From: Ophiocordyceps camponoti-saundersi (nom. inval.)
Lineage: Eukaryota > Ascomycota > Sordariomycetes > Hypocreales > Ophiocordycipitaceae
DNA length: 64,000 nt
Direction: 5' to 3'
NCBI GenBank assembly: GCA_003339415.1
Contig: PDHQ01000057.1
Coordinates: forward strand, 1 to 64,000
Shown: one piece after another, positions 12,334-23,182 of the stretch
Numbering within the stretch: position 1 is the stretch's first letter
Layout: each line of letters opens with the position of its first letter
Program-made: the position numbers and the translations under genes
The notes under the pieces: generated by a model
The model's input: only the letters and a program-made list of their open reading frames with translations
What the model was told of the DNA's origin: nothing
Databases searched by the model: none

Positions 12334-13077
12334 TGACAGCGCGTGTGAGGATCGGGTTGGACGGTTTTTGAAGAAGAGCAAACGCCTGACAGGCGGAGCT
12401 AGATGTTTTCTCATTCATACACTCTTTCATAACCCTTCAGTGAAATTGAACTTGTGGCCTCTATATATCTCATAGATGATGAAGTTCAAGCACGATATGG
12501 GATGCATAGGGTAGGCGAGTTCATCACCAGTCAAAGCGAAACACAAGGCCTGACTCAGCGATGACGTCCCGGCAACGTTTTCCCGACTCCCTCACGTCTC
12601 TTAAAGGGGAAGAAACGGCCTTAGGTAATCCGCCGTCTCCGAGTGCATCAAACCGCCGAGGGTTTTTTTCTTTGTTGCGTCGCTGCAACGACAAAACCGC
12701 CTGCACGTGCACTGTGACGATCACGAGAGGCTGCACCATCAGGGTGGTGAAGCTCTTGGACTTGCGCCGTGTATATTCCTGCCTCCCTTTGCCCTCCTAA
12801 ACCGCATCGAAAGTGCGTTTCCATCCTCCATCTCTCTTTCTCTCTCCTCCCCTGCCCCCTTTCGGAGCGGGCATTGCCCTTTTTTGCGTTGGAGGGATCC
12901 GTTCTCCAACCCCTTTCTCGGAGTGGCAATATTCTTGTCCGTCGACGACTATCGGAGGAATTCCCCTGCGCGGCGGACGGAAGGGGAGAAAAGGCTAGGA
13001 CGCGATCGCAGCGGCACCGGAGAGCCGCGGCTCTCGGTGGCCCGCCATGTTCTGCCTTCGCAGGTAAAGTCGACGAC
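12334..13077. other. Intergenic leader
   Basis: 3' end of the SMP-like gene and upstream region of the small membrane-protein gene. An open frame runs through 12769-13077 in phase with the next gene, but its translation is compositionally unlike a protein. A CAG immediately before GTAAAG at 13063-13064 could be an acceptor for a leader intron. Confidence 0.4.
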
Positions 13078-13512
13078 ATGAAGATGGGGGAGAAACGGAA
13101 CCGGGATCGGCTTACGCTTTACAGCTGGCTTCCGCTGCTCTTCATTCCGACCAACGCATCGCCCGCCTTCATCTTCCTCTTCTTCGTTTGCACCTACTTC
13201 CTCAACCGGCCCTGCGTCTACTGCTCGATCCTACTGCTGATCCTGTTTCTGACGTCATGCAACTGGTCTGATCACTGCTTCTTCGACTTCCGCAGCAACT
13301 GGTTCCTGCCGAGGCCGAACAGCAATGACGCCTTCAACGCTACCGTTGTCGAGATGCTCAACTCGACGGCCAAGGCTGTCGCCAGCGCCGCCGCCGACGA
13401 AATCGCCTCTCGCAGGGCCGAGTGGACCGGTCTGGGCATGGAGTGGCTGAGGAGCCTTTTAGGAAGACGCGAGTGGAGGATCGAATGCATGGATATATAT
13501 ATTCGCCTATGA
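13078..13512 (+). CDS. Small two-helix membrane protein, unknown function
   Basis: A 144-residue single-exon frame that I do not recognise. A basic, hydrophilic start (KMGEKRNRDR) precedes two hydrophobic segments, about residues 28-43 and 48-63, separated by a short NRPCVYC turn. A WSDHCFFDFRSNWF stretch and a helical C-terminus follow. The frame stays open upstream to 12769. The ATG at 13078 is preferred because amino-acid use changes sharply there; a second ATG lies two codons further on. It could be an ER or other endomembrane protein. A spliced upstream exon is possible. Confidence 0.5.
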   Translation: MKMGEKRNRDRLTLYSWLPLLFIPTNASPAFIFLFFVCTYFLNRPCVYCSILLLILFLTSCNWSDHCFFDFRSNWFLPRPNSNDAFNATVVEMLNSTAKAVASAAADEIASRRAEWTGLGMEWLRSLLGRREWRIECMDIYIRL

Positions 13513-13942
13513 GCCCTGTTCTTTTCCCTTTCTCTACTCTTCTCTGCTCAAGTGGCATCATGGTGGACGGTGGGTTATTCTGGGGACCGAGTATTTTTTT
13601 CTTTGGGGCAAATTGGCAACTGGGTTACGGAGTTGCGTGACTGTAAGTGTATCGAGGGATCAACTGCACGGGGGGACAAGTATTTGCTGTCTCGGCGTCT
13701 GGCTAGCTTAGTACATGGAATATGATGTGACTGTAGTTTCTCTCAACATGCGTGAGTATGTATGTGGTGTGGTACTGGTATGTGGGTGAAATGCGTTGCC
13801 TCACTGCGGGATCCATTCTTGCGCCGCGGTAGAAGTAGCATGGGAATCAGGACAAAGGAAAAGGGGGAGAAAGCGAGGGAAAAGGGTTGACGGGCGTATC
13901 TCATGCACGAGCGCGTGAGTGACAGCCCAGCAACCGGCCGGG
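13513..13942. other. Intergenic between convergent genes
   Basis: 430 bases between two convergent genes. Nothing beyond ordinary spacer and one GTATGT-type repeat was seen. Confidence 0.6.
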
Positions 13943-15820
13943 TTAGAGGTCATGGTGGAAGCCCAAAGCTGACGTATCGACGGATATGAGAAGTGCCTGT
14001 GATGAGGGTTCAGTTTCGGATTCGAGAGTCGCTGGAGACGAGAACCCAGACGCCAGGGCCGCCAGAGCTTCGGCAGCCTTGATGGCGGTTGGCGAGCTGG
14101 TCTCAGTCGAAGGGAGGTTGATATCAGTAGAGACGGAGCTGGTGGAGACGAAATCGGCGGCGGTCTCGACGGAGATGGTGCTCCGCTTCGTAGACTCGAG
14201 ACCGTTGTTTTCGACGGAGACGGTTTCGGTCCTCGTCTCCGTCAGAGTCTCCGTCTCGACGAGGCGTAGCGTGCTGGTAGACGCCGAGCAGAACATGCAT
14301 GGATCTTGGGCATCGACAGACGTCATCACCTCCGGCTCCGGACTCGGCGAAGGTGTCGGCACCGCCACTTCCTGGCTATGAAGTAGCGTCGACTCCTTTA
14401 CTGCCTCGAAAAGAGGCTCATCCCGGCCCGTAAGACGCGAAGAGTAAAAGTGTGGCGCGAAAGCCAGCGTCAAAACAAAGGCGCTAAGCACGGCGATGAG
14501 GACGTTCTTTCGGTCCTGGAACAAGACCCGTAGCGCCTCCAGCAGCAAGCTCAGAAGCGAAGACGACGACTTCTCGTCGGGGACAGGCCGTCGGCTTCGC
14601 GGCAGGACCGGGGACGACGGCGGAGTAGGGAGGTCGTGATGGTTGGCTGTGCTTGTCTCTTGCTCCTCTTCCGCATTGCCGGTTTCGAGCTGACAAGGTG
14701 AAGAGTCCAGCTCGGCCGGTGACGACGACTCGTCTTGCTCTCTTTCGGAAGTCATCTGCATCTCGTCCGCCAGACGGGCGAGTTCGTCGTGCAGAGTGGC
14801 GCTGACGATGGGCTCCAGCTCGACGTCGACGCGCTCCATTTCCTTCCAGCAGGCGGCCCAAGCTCCGGCGCGCATGAGGCCGTTGCTGGCATAGACGTTG
14901 ACGCGGAAGACTTTTCCCTCGCCCAGGGAGTCGTAGCGGATGTCGGAACGACAGGTGCGGCACCAGTGCGTCTGTGCCTTGTCACCGTCTCTGCCGTCTC
15001 CCTCGTCATCCTCCGTTTCTTTTCCTTCTCCTTCTCCATCGTCGTTCTCCTCCTCTTCCTCGTCGACGCACAATTCGCTGGCTGGACCCAGGTAATGGCC
15101 ACACTCGAGGATACGAGCACGACGGCGCAGAGGCAACTCCAACGCCTCCAGCAGACGCTCCTCCAAGACCTCGTAATCGGCCTGCGGATGAGGAAGCAAA
15201 ACGCCCCTGTCGGAGACGGTATCGCCGGTGCGGTGAAGAAGGTGACGCCAGGCATCGCGAAGCGTCGCAGCCTCGGCACTCAGTTGATTCGGCCTCGCGC
15301 GATCCAGCACAGCAGCCCAACGCCAGGCAGCCAGAGGGAGTAGAGTGACGTGCAGCAAGACGAGAGGAGGAGTGGCTCTCCTGAACCGCGGCGGCGTCTT
15401 ACGCGGCGAGCCGGAACGCGAGAGGATGACACCCGCGACGCCGCGCCGGCCCGAAAGCGGAGGAGTTCCGACCGTTGGTGGTGGCGGCGGCGGTGGAGAC
15501 GTCATCCTCTGAAGCGCCTGAACGGACGAGGGGGATCGGAATGGCGGGCGGGGCGTGCCGCGCAGGGTTGGAATGAAGTCGTCATCGGCCTCTGACGGCG
15601 GCGGCTCTGAGATTCGAGGTGATCGGGACCGTTGGGCGATGCCGCGTTGCGATAACGTCTGTTCGATCTTGGTCTGTTCCGCTTCGGACATGGAGCCCAG
15701 AGAGCTCCGGGGGCTGTGATCATCGTCGCGTGAGCTGCTGCTGTCGCCTCCCTCTTCGTGGTCGTCTTGAGAAGAGGAGTGATCGGTTGGGGCGTCTTGA
15801 GGAGTTGAATCCATGGCCAC
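13943..15820 (-). CDS. Single-pass membrane protein with a Cys/His cluster, unknown function
   Basis: A single-exon frame of 625 residues. The N-terminal 150 residues are disordered and Ser/Pro/acidic. At about 152-330 there is a folded-looking region containing C240, H242, C251, H285, C287 and C290, a possible zinc site interrupted by a highly acidic insert (252-280). Then come a disordered linker, one hydrophobic segment at about 439-458, and a Ser/Thr/Glu-rich tail. The start has two closely spaced Met codons (residues 1 and 3). I do not recognise the family. The topology (long charged domain, one anchor, Ser/Thr tail) would suit a nuclear-envelope or ER protein, but that is inference. Confidence 0.72.
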   Translation of the reverse strand: MAMDSTPQDAPTDHSSSQDDHEEGGDSSSSRDDDHSPRSSLGSMSEAEQTKIEQTLSQRGIAQRSRSPRISEPPPSEADDDFIPTLRGTPRPPFRSPSSVQALQRMTSPPPPPPPTVGTPPLSGRRGVAGVILSRSGSPRKTPPRFRRATPPLVLLHVTLLPLAAWRWAAVLDRARPNQLSAEAATLRDAWRHLLHRTGDTVSDRGVLLPHPQADYEVLEERLLEALELPLRRRARILECGHYLGPASELCVDEEEEENDDGEGEGKETEDDEGDGRDGDKAQTHWCRTCRSDIRYDSLGEGKVFRVNVYASNGLMRAGAWAACWKEMERVDVELEPIVSATLHDELARLADEMQMTSEREQDESSSPAELDSSPCQLETGNAEEEQETSTANHHDLPTPPSSPVLPRSRRPVPDEKSSSSLLSLLLEALRVLFQDRKNVLIAVLSAFVLTLAFAPHFYSSRLTGRDEPLFEAVKESTLLHSQEVAVPTPSPSPEPEVMTSVDAQDPCMFCSASTSTLRLVETETLTETRTETVSVENNGLESTKRSTISVETAADFVSTSSVSTDINLPSTETSSPTAIKAAEALAALASGFSSPATLESETEPSSQALLISVDTSALGFHHDL

Positions 15821-16939
15821 GTGCTTCGTCTGGATGGGGGAAGGGGGAAGAGAATGATTATACTGATTAGTCTCACTGTGACCTTGGAGGTTATGTATGT
15901 ATGTATGTATGAGAAGGGCAAAAAAGAAACGATATAGGACACACAGGGGGGGGGGAAGAAGTTGGAGGATATATGTATGAGTATGTATGTATGTCTAGTA
16001 TGTCTGTATGTATGTCCGTATGATGTATGTCAAGACGCGTCTTCCCCTCTCAACCCGGGCCTGCGGAAGAAGGAGAAGAAGGAGAAGAAGAAGAGGAAGA
16101 AGAAGAGGATGAACAGATAGGTGAAGACGAAGGAGACGAAGGAGACAGGAGAGGGGGGGGGGGACAGAGGACACACAGAGAGAGAGAGAGAGATAGAGAG
16201 AGAGAGTTAATGAGACTCTACCTTGACAAACGGCAAGCTTTTTACAAAAGCAAAGATGTCGCTCGCTAAAATCACACGCCCGCTCAAAGGTCTCTTCCGC
16301 GGCATCAATCGGTGCGCGTCGCTGGTTGGCCATCCCTTTTGTTTACATGCGTCCGTTGCCCCGGCCGACGGCGATAGTCGATGGTGGTATCAATATCATC
16401 ATCATGTGTCATCCAAAGAAGCGCGCTCTTTTATAATTGCCTTTCTTCTTCATTAACCCCTGGAAATTGGCGCTCATTTTAATCGGTAACGAAGAGGGAA
16501 TTTATGAAAGTCCCTCTCTCTCTCTCTTTCTCTCTGATACCGTCTCTTCCTTCAAGACATGCGCGGTTTCTTACATACATACATGCTTTGCCGATGCAGC
16601 TTTGTTTACTTGATAATCCCTCGGAGGGATTCAAAGCTCACATCACATCAAATCCCCTTCCCATCCATTCGGAGCTCTGAAACCGGCTCGTCGGGAGGAG
16701 GGATGACCCATGCTTGGTGAGCTGTGGCCTTTGAAGACGCTAATTGTACCTTTTAGTTTGCAGTAATCGTGTGAAGCTACGCATTTCCCCCCCCCTGGAC
16801 CCTGGCTCTTGGATGAATCACATGAGGTGGGTATTGACAGCTGAACAAGGGTTGAGAGACAAGACAAGACAAGACAAGAAGAGAATGACTTTCAGTCAAC
16901 TACAGATCCGTATACGTCCGTACATACATATATATATAC
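15821..16939. other. Intergenic with GTAT/GA repeats, up to the retrotransposon
   Basis: Contains GTAT tetranucleotide repeats (15893-15911 and 15972-16030), an AAG/AGA-rich purine stretch (16065-16210) and no supported gene. The last bases (16935-16939, TATAC) directly abut the left LTR. Confidence 0.6.
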
Positions 16940-17237
16940 TGTCAGAGGGCTAAGACAAGAGTGGGTTAGGCGTGTGTTTTTGTTATCCCTTGAGGCGTGC
17001 AGTTATCATAGCAACGGCTCCGCAACCTAGGAAACGGAATTCCTATTAGGAAAAAAAGCTATATCCGGGGCAATATATAGGATATAGGAATAAAGGCTTA
17101 TTTATAAGGGTATCACGGTATAAGAGGCAAATACGGATAGTCTTTATTATATATATAAAGATAACGATAATTCCCTCCGTTTTAAAAGGGTAAGTATATT
17201 AATTAATATAATTTATACGCCTCCTCCTTATCTAATA
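16940..17237 (+). repeat. 5' LTR of a copia retrotransposon
   Basis: 298 bases, starting TGTCAG and ending in CTAATA, which corresponds to CTGACA in the other copy. The terminal inverted repeat is therefore TGTCAG/CTGACA, as expected for an LTR. It aligns end to end without gaps to 22837-23134. Roughly 30 differences were counted by hand, all of them C/T or G/A. The outer ~95 bases keep their CA/TG steps; the inner part is RIPed. Confidence 0.93.
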
Positions 17238-20200
17238 ATTATAAGCCCGGTTAATACTCTCTAATCTAATTCGTTTAATTTTACTATTTTTATAGCTTAT
17301 ATAGCCCGTACTTTATAAATTTACTTAATTAATTAAGCCCTCGTAAAAATAAGGCTATCGTTACTTTCTTTAGCGGACTTATAACCCTTAAATTTATTAA
17401 TTTTTAATAATAATTAATAATAATTTTAAATAATATAATAACTAATATAATAGTAGATTTTATAATATTAGTTAAACTTACCTTTATTTTTAAAAACCTT
17501 AAGGATTAGACTAATTAATACTAAAACGTTATTAATACGGTATAAGGCTATAATATCTAGTTTTTTATAAACCCGGAAATATAAGAGATTTTTATAAAGC
17601 TAGATTAACCGGAAATCCTATTTATAGGCTTAGGAGGTCGAACGAGGAGTAAGACCCCTAACCTTAAGACTCTTTAACTACTTAGAGAAAAATATAAAGT
17701 ATTTACCTTTCTAAACTTCTAAGAAAACCTAAAGGAATATTATTAGATAAGAAAGGTATTAGAGGGGATAAATCCCTTTATCCGGGTAGGCCTCTTATTA
17801 GCTTATTAGTCCCTAATTTAAGGGGACTTTTTACTAAGGGAGAAACTAGTAACGTTACGTGCCCTTATATAGCTCGGTAATATTACTAAATATAAACTTA
17901 CTAAGGATAAGTTACGTAACCTATTCTTACGGGATCCTTTAAAAGGAGATATTAATAACTAAGTTACTTAATTAATCTAAGCTTAGTAGATTTACTTATA
18001 ACTAAATAGCGTAAGGTTTACCGATAAGGTATATATTAAGTATTTTATTTATATAGTAAGGGATTAGTATCCCTTATTTATATAAACGATATAATATAAC
18101 CTTAATCTAATCCGCTATAAAGACCGCGGAAAAGCTCCTTAATTTATTAACGTTTTTTAGGAGTTTAGGAGGGCTAATTATAGGGCCCTTAAGCCTAATT
18201 AAATCGAGAAGAAAATAGCTTTTATTATTTATAATAATCTTAAGTAGTAGATAAAGGTAAATACCTTATAAAATAGGGATTAAAATAGCCGCCTAGCAAA
18301 ACGGGCCCCTCCCCCTTCTTCTTTAACTAATAACCTTAAAAAGCGTAACGCTTAGGTTTATACTTAATATAAACGAAAATATCTTTAAGAGTTTAAAAGG
18401 AAGGAAAATTACTAGAGAAGGTGCTTTTACGTTCTCCCTAATTTAATCCCTTATTTTCTATAAGATCGGATTAATCTTAACGATAACTTTCTTTAATAGG
18501 TTATAGATAAGGTAGCCCGCGATCGATTAACTTAACGGAAAGTTAATTAATAGAAGAAGGAAAATAAAGGAATTACTAGCTAACGAAAAGATAAGGAAAC
18601 CTCGGGCGTTTTTATAGCTTTAAGGAATCCCGCTTCGAAGGGTACGGAGATAAAAAATAGCGTCCTCCTTAATAGGGGGTACTTAATATATATCTTTAAC
18701 TCCCTTAACTAGTTCGATATTTTCGACCTAAACGCCCGGGCTAATCTTACCGTTACTATAACTAAAGTTACTACCTTAGGGGTAAGTACGGTTATACTTA
18801 TAATAGAAACGGGTTATCGTATAACCCTTACTAATATCGGGTTTAACCCCGATTTTAATACTAATCTTATCTTTTTAATAGTTTTTATAGAAAAGGGTTA
18901 TGCTTAGAATAACCTTATAGGCTAACTTTATAATCTAAGGAATAATATAACCCTCTATTATATAGTTACGAGGATTAGGTAGCCTTAATTATAGGTTATT
19001 AAACTAACCCTAATAGCTTTAATTAACTTATAGGTTCCTCGACCTATTATAAAGATAAATAAGGACTTATAGCACGCTCGTATAAGCTATTTAGGAGCCG
19101 AGGTATAAGCCTCGCTAAGTAAGTTACTAGGGGTTAGTATTAATAAAACTATCCCGATAACTAACTATAAGATCTATATAACTACTAAGCTTAGAAAGGA
19201 GAGATTATAAGTGCCTTATTAGGCCTCGTAGCCTTAACGCCTCTAAGCTATTATTTCTTTTAACCTATTCTATATAGGACTAGGCTATAATAGATCGGCT
19301 TATTTAGCCCTATTTACTTATAAGCTTACGGGAGAATAAAGGGGGTATAATATCCCTTATAAAACTAACCTACCTACTATATAAGTTAAATTCGTAGCTT
19401 ATATCGCGAGATCCTTTAATTTAAAAGTCTCGATTATCCTTATAGATTATAAGAAAGCCCTATTTACTAAGGCCTTCTATAAAGATATATCTTTTAAAAG
19501 TATTAATATTTAATTTGCCTTACTAGTATATATATATTAAAATAGTTATGCCGAATAATTAGGGGGTATTATAACCTATACGGCTATATACCTCCTTATA
19601 TAGTTAGGATTCCCTTATAACTTATAGCTAACGGCTATATATATAGCTATCTACCTCCTTAATAGGACGCCTTATAAAGTAGATAGGGGGGTAGCTATAT
19701 AGCCGATTAAACGAAGGCTTTATTAGCTTAAGACTTATAACCCTTAGTAGGAAGGTTATCTATAAGATTATCTTATTTAAGACCTACGGCATATTAAAGC
19801 CTATAGTTATAAGGCGTTTCCTATAATAAGGAAAGTACTAAGAGGCCTTTAAAGTAAATTCGATCTAAAGGCTTATATCGGCTATTTAGCCGGTATTATT
19901 TCCTCCTTATAATACCTAATCTAAGTGCCCTCCTTAAAAAGGCACTCCCTAATTAGCACTTCTTTTATTACCTTTAATAAGAAGATCTTCTTCGGCTAGG
20001 ACTATTAAGAACTACCGGTTCCTTAGGTAAAAGAAGCCCTATAATAGATCTCTCTTATTAAAGATCGTAAAGAAGAAAAAGAAGAAAAGGCCCTTAAGCC
20101 TCTCTTATATATATAATATATATATATAGAGCCCCCGGCACGTGATTTATCCGGCAAAGGCTTTTAAACTTAGGAAATATCGGAAAACGCGTTTTCCGGC

Positions 20201-21960
20201 CCTTCTAATTAATCTAGCGTTAAAAAGCGGGATAACGGTTATCCTAGCGCCGGACCTATAGATCCCTTAGTAAAAGAGGCGGAAACGTCCTCTTATACGC
20301 CTCTTACCCCTAACTCCCTTAATTAGATAGGGAATTCGGCCTTTATCCTCTCTTAAGCCCTTATAGATAAGCCCTATCGGGACTATCTACCGGAGCCCCC
20401 TTTTACGTATAAAGGGGCTTACGGTAGGCCCGATAAGGTATAATAGCTAGAGGCTATAAAGGTTAAATTAATAAGGATAGAGGATTATAAAGTTACTAAA
20501 GAGATCTCGACGGCCGCTATACCCTAAGGGTAGCGGTTAATTAATCTTAAATAGGTCTTTATTTATAAGTTTAACCTTTAAGGCTTCTTTTAGAAGTATA
20601 AAGCCCGCGTTATTATATACGGAAATAAGTAACCGCCGAACGAATTATCCGTATATACTTATACGCTAGCGGTATAAACGTTCCGGTTATTAATAGCCTT
20701 AACGGCCTATTTTAACTTTAAAGCTTAGTAGTATAACTTCGTTAACGCTTTTTATAATAGCGATCTTAATAAGGAAGTATATTATAAGCTTCCCCCCGGC
20801 TTTAATAAGCTAGGCCGGGCTTAGAGGTTAAAGAAGGCTCTTTATAGCCTTCGACGATCCCCTCTTTTTTAGTATAAACTACTTATAGCTTAGCTAAAGG
20901 AATAAGGCTATAAGGCTATTTCGGAAAACCCTTATATTATAACGAACGGAAAGATTATTATTTTCTTCTATATTAATAATCTTATAGCTTTATTTAGGAA
21001 AGATTAAATAGAAGAATATACTAAGTTTCGATAAGCTATTAAAAAGGCCTTTTAAATTAAGGATCTCGGGGACCTTTGCTAGTTTTTAAATATTAAGGTT
21101 ATTAGGGATAGGGCTAATCGGTATCTATTCCTAAGCTAGAAGTCCTATATTTAAAAAGTTATAACGAAATTTAAAGGGCTCCTAGGAAAGAAAACTCGGC
21201 CTTAGCTAATAATACTTAAGAAGATCCCTCCTTTCGAAGGGGAGGTAATAGCTAAAGAAATTAAGCGATATTAGGCTATCGTTAGTAGCTTAATATACGC
21301 TATAATTATTACTTAAGCGGACGTTATATTCGCTATTAGCCGCTTAGTATAAGGTCTTATAAATCCTAGCCCTTAATATCTATAATCTATAGTCTACGTT
21401 ATAGAATTCCTTCGTAATACTTAAGACCTCTCTATCGGCTATAATAGTAACGATTCGGCTATTATAGCTATATCTAACGCTTTATTCGGGGATAACTATA
21501 ACCGAAAAAGCATTAGAGGCTTTATTATCCGAGTTTTCGGGGGTATAGTTATCTTTAAATCGGGTAAGTAAGATACTATTATTACCTTATCTATAAAGGT
21601 AAAGTTCCTAGCCCTCTCTTACGTTATTAAGGAAGTTAGAGCTTTCGAGAGGCTTTATAAGGAAGTATAATTTAAGCTTATATAGGATATTATAATTTAC
21701 TATAATAACCTTTAAACGATTAGGCTAATTACGGAGGAAAATTTAAAGCTAAAGATAAAGCTCCTTTATATTAATATATACTCTTACTAGTTACGTTAAG
21801 AGGTTTAGTTAGGCCGTACGAAGATCGGCTAGATAGAAACTTCTAGTATAATAGCGGATAGACTAACTAAGCTACTTTAAGGGGAGAAATTCCGCACTTT
21901 TTAGAAGGAAATTAGCCTTATTATACTATACGTTAATAAGAGGGTTAAAAAGAGGGAAGA
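17238..21960 (+). pseudogene. Decayed copia gag-pol
   Basis: This is the internal coding part of the element, destroyed by C-to-T and G-to-A changes: Trp codons became TAG/TAA, and Gln codons CAA/CAG became TAA/TAG. Gag should occupy roughly the first 1.5 kb, integrase about 18.9-19.8 kb, reverse transcriptase about 20.5-21.3 kb and RNase H to about 21.9 kb. The borders are approximate. There is no intact frame of any size with an ATG. Confidence 0.85.
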
Positions 21961-22481
21961 AAATACCTCTAATTAACCCTTTTTACTTAGCTTAAGGGGA
22001 AGAAAATACCCTCTAAAAGGCTATTTAAAATAAGTAATTATACCTATTTACTTTCTATCTTATATACTAAATCCGGACTTATATATCTATAATTAACCTT
22101 ATTAATTATAACCCTAGCGTTATTTCGGATTACTATTATTTCTATATTATTAGACCGATCTTCTTTAAAATCGTTATATATACTTATTTCGTTATTTTTT
22201 AATCGCTATCGCGATTATTTTCTTATTAGTTAAACGATACCCTTATCTTAGGATAATCTCCTTTATCGTCTATTCTAATCGGGGAGATTACCCTAAAATA
22301 TTATAAACTTACGTTCGTAATATCTTCGTTTTCTTTACGAACTTTTCCTTTTTAATATTTTCGACTTATCTATTATTTTCTTTATCGTTAAGGTAATACG
22401 GTAAACTTATTAAAATATATAAAAAGATAAAAAGTTAGTAATACCCGAAAATATTACTAACGAGATTAAACTAAGGAAAAC

Positions 22482-22570
22482 CCCTAGCTAGGTAATTTAG
22501 CTAGTTTACTATAATAAGGGGGCCCTTAATCCCCTTATTATAGCTATTAGCTAAGCTACCTAACTAAGGG
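22482..22570. repeat. 40-base imperfect inverted repeat (foldback)
   Basis: Arms 22482-22521 and 22531-22570 are separated by 9 bases. The inner 13 bases pair perfectly, and most remaining differences are C/T or G/A, as RIP would cause. It lies between the RNase H region and the 3' LTR and could be a nested foldback element or a structured tail of the retrotransposon. Confidence 0.75.
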
Positions 22571-22607
22571 CCTCCCTTATATAATAGTTCCTAAAAATAT
22601 ATACTAA

Positions 22608-22686
22608 GGAGGCACCGAGAATCGAACCCGGCCTTATTAAAAGCTTAGCTATAAAAATAACCGCTTAACCGTTATCTAATACTTTC
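22608..22686 (-). pseudogene. RIP-decayed tRNA-like sequence
   Basis: On the minus strand a 79-base segment has a T-arm with an intact GGTTCGATTC B-box and a pairable stem, a 3' acceptor TGCCTCC, and a 5' acceptor GAAAGTA. The 5' acceptor becomes the exact partner GGAGGCA if three RIP-type changes are reversed. A 5-bp D-arm-like hairpin (ATAAC/GTTAT) is present. The anticodon arm does not fold convincingly, so the amino acid is unassigned. Confidence 0.45.
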
Positions 22687-22836
22687 TAAGCTAAATAAAC
22701 TAACCTATATACTTTACTACTAATTAACCCTTAACTTTTTCCTTAAATTATCGCGAGAAACCTTAATTATACCCTCTAAAAGGTAGGTATTACTTACCTA
22801 GTATAGAAGGCGGTATACGTAGCGCCTATAGGGGTA

Positions 22837-23134
22837 TATTAGAGGGCTAAGATAAGAGTAAGTTAGGCGTATATTTTTATTATCCCTTAAGGCGTGTAGT
22901 TATTATAGTAACGGCTCCGTAACCTAGGAAACGGAATTCCTATTAGGAAAAAGGGCTATATCCGGGGTAATATATAGGATATAGGAATAAAGGCTTATTT
23001 ATAAGGGTATCACGGCATAAGAGGCAGATACGGATAGTCTTTATTATATATATAAAGATAACGATAATTCCCTCCGTTTTGAGAGGGTAAGCACATCAAT
23101 CAATGCAATTTGCACGCCTCCTCCTTGTCTGACA
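22837..23134 (+). repeat. 3' LTR of the copia retrotransposon
   Basis: 298 bases, same length as the left LTR, starting TATTAG (RIPed TGTCAG) and ending CTGACA. From about 23080 to the end it keeps CA/TG steps that the left copy has lost, whereas its inner edge is mutated. It ends 48 bases from the stop codon of the neighbouring secreted-protein gene. Confidence 0.93.
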
Positions 23135-23182
23135 CATACATACAGAGCCCCATCAGCAACTCCCTTTCCTCGCCATACCTTC

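Larger units (their letters stand above)
16940..23134 (+). mobile_element. RIP-mutated Ty1/copia LTR retrotransposon
   Basis: A 6195-base element with two 298-base LTRs and likely 5-base target duplications (TATAC before, CATAC after; one transition). The interior has virtually no CA/TG and no ATG. Reading through stops on the + strand recovers copia landmarks: an integrase-core-like AE.LGGIIT segment near 19545, AYIGYLAG near 19875, the RT active-site block decayed from Y-V-D-D to Y-I-N-N near 20975, DLGDLCWFL with the W now a stop near 21070, AIVSSLIYA and ADVIFAISRL near 21260-21340, and RNase H-like D-T-I-I-T-L-S and ADRLTKL near 21575-21870. Integrase before reverse transcriptase defines the copia order. 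It can no longer be translated. Confidence 0.95.

Noticed and set aside
12769..13077. Upstream in-frame extension of the small membrane protein
   Set aside because: Open but compositionally unlike the rest; a leader or intron is more likely.
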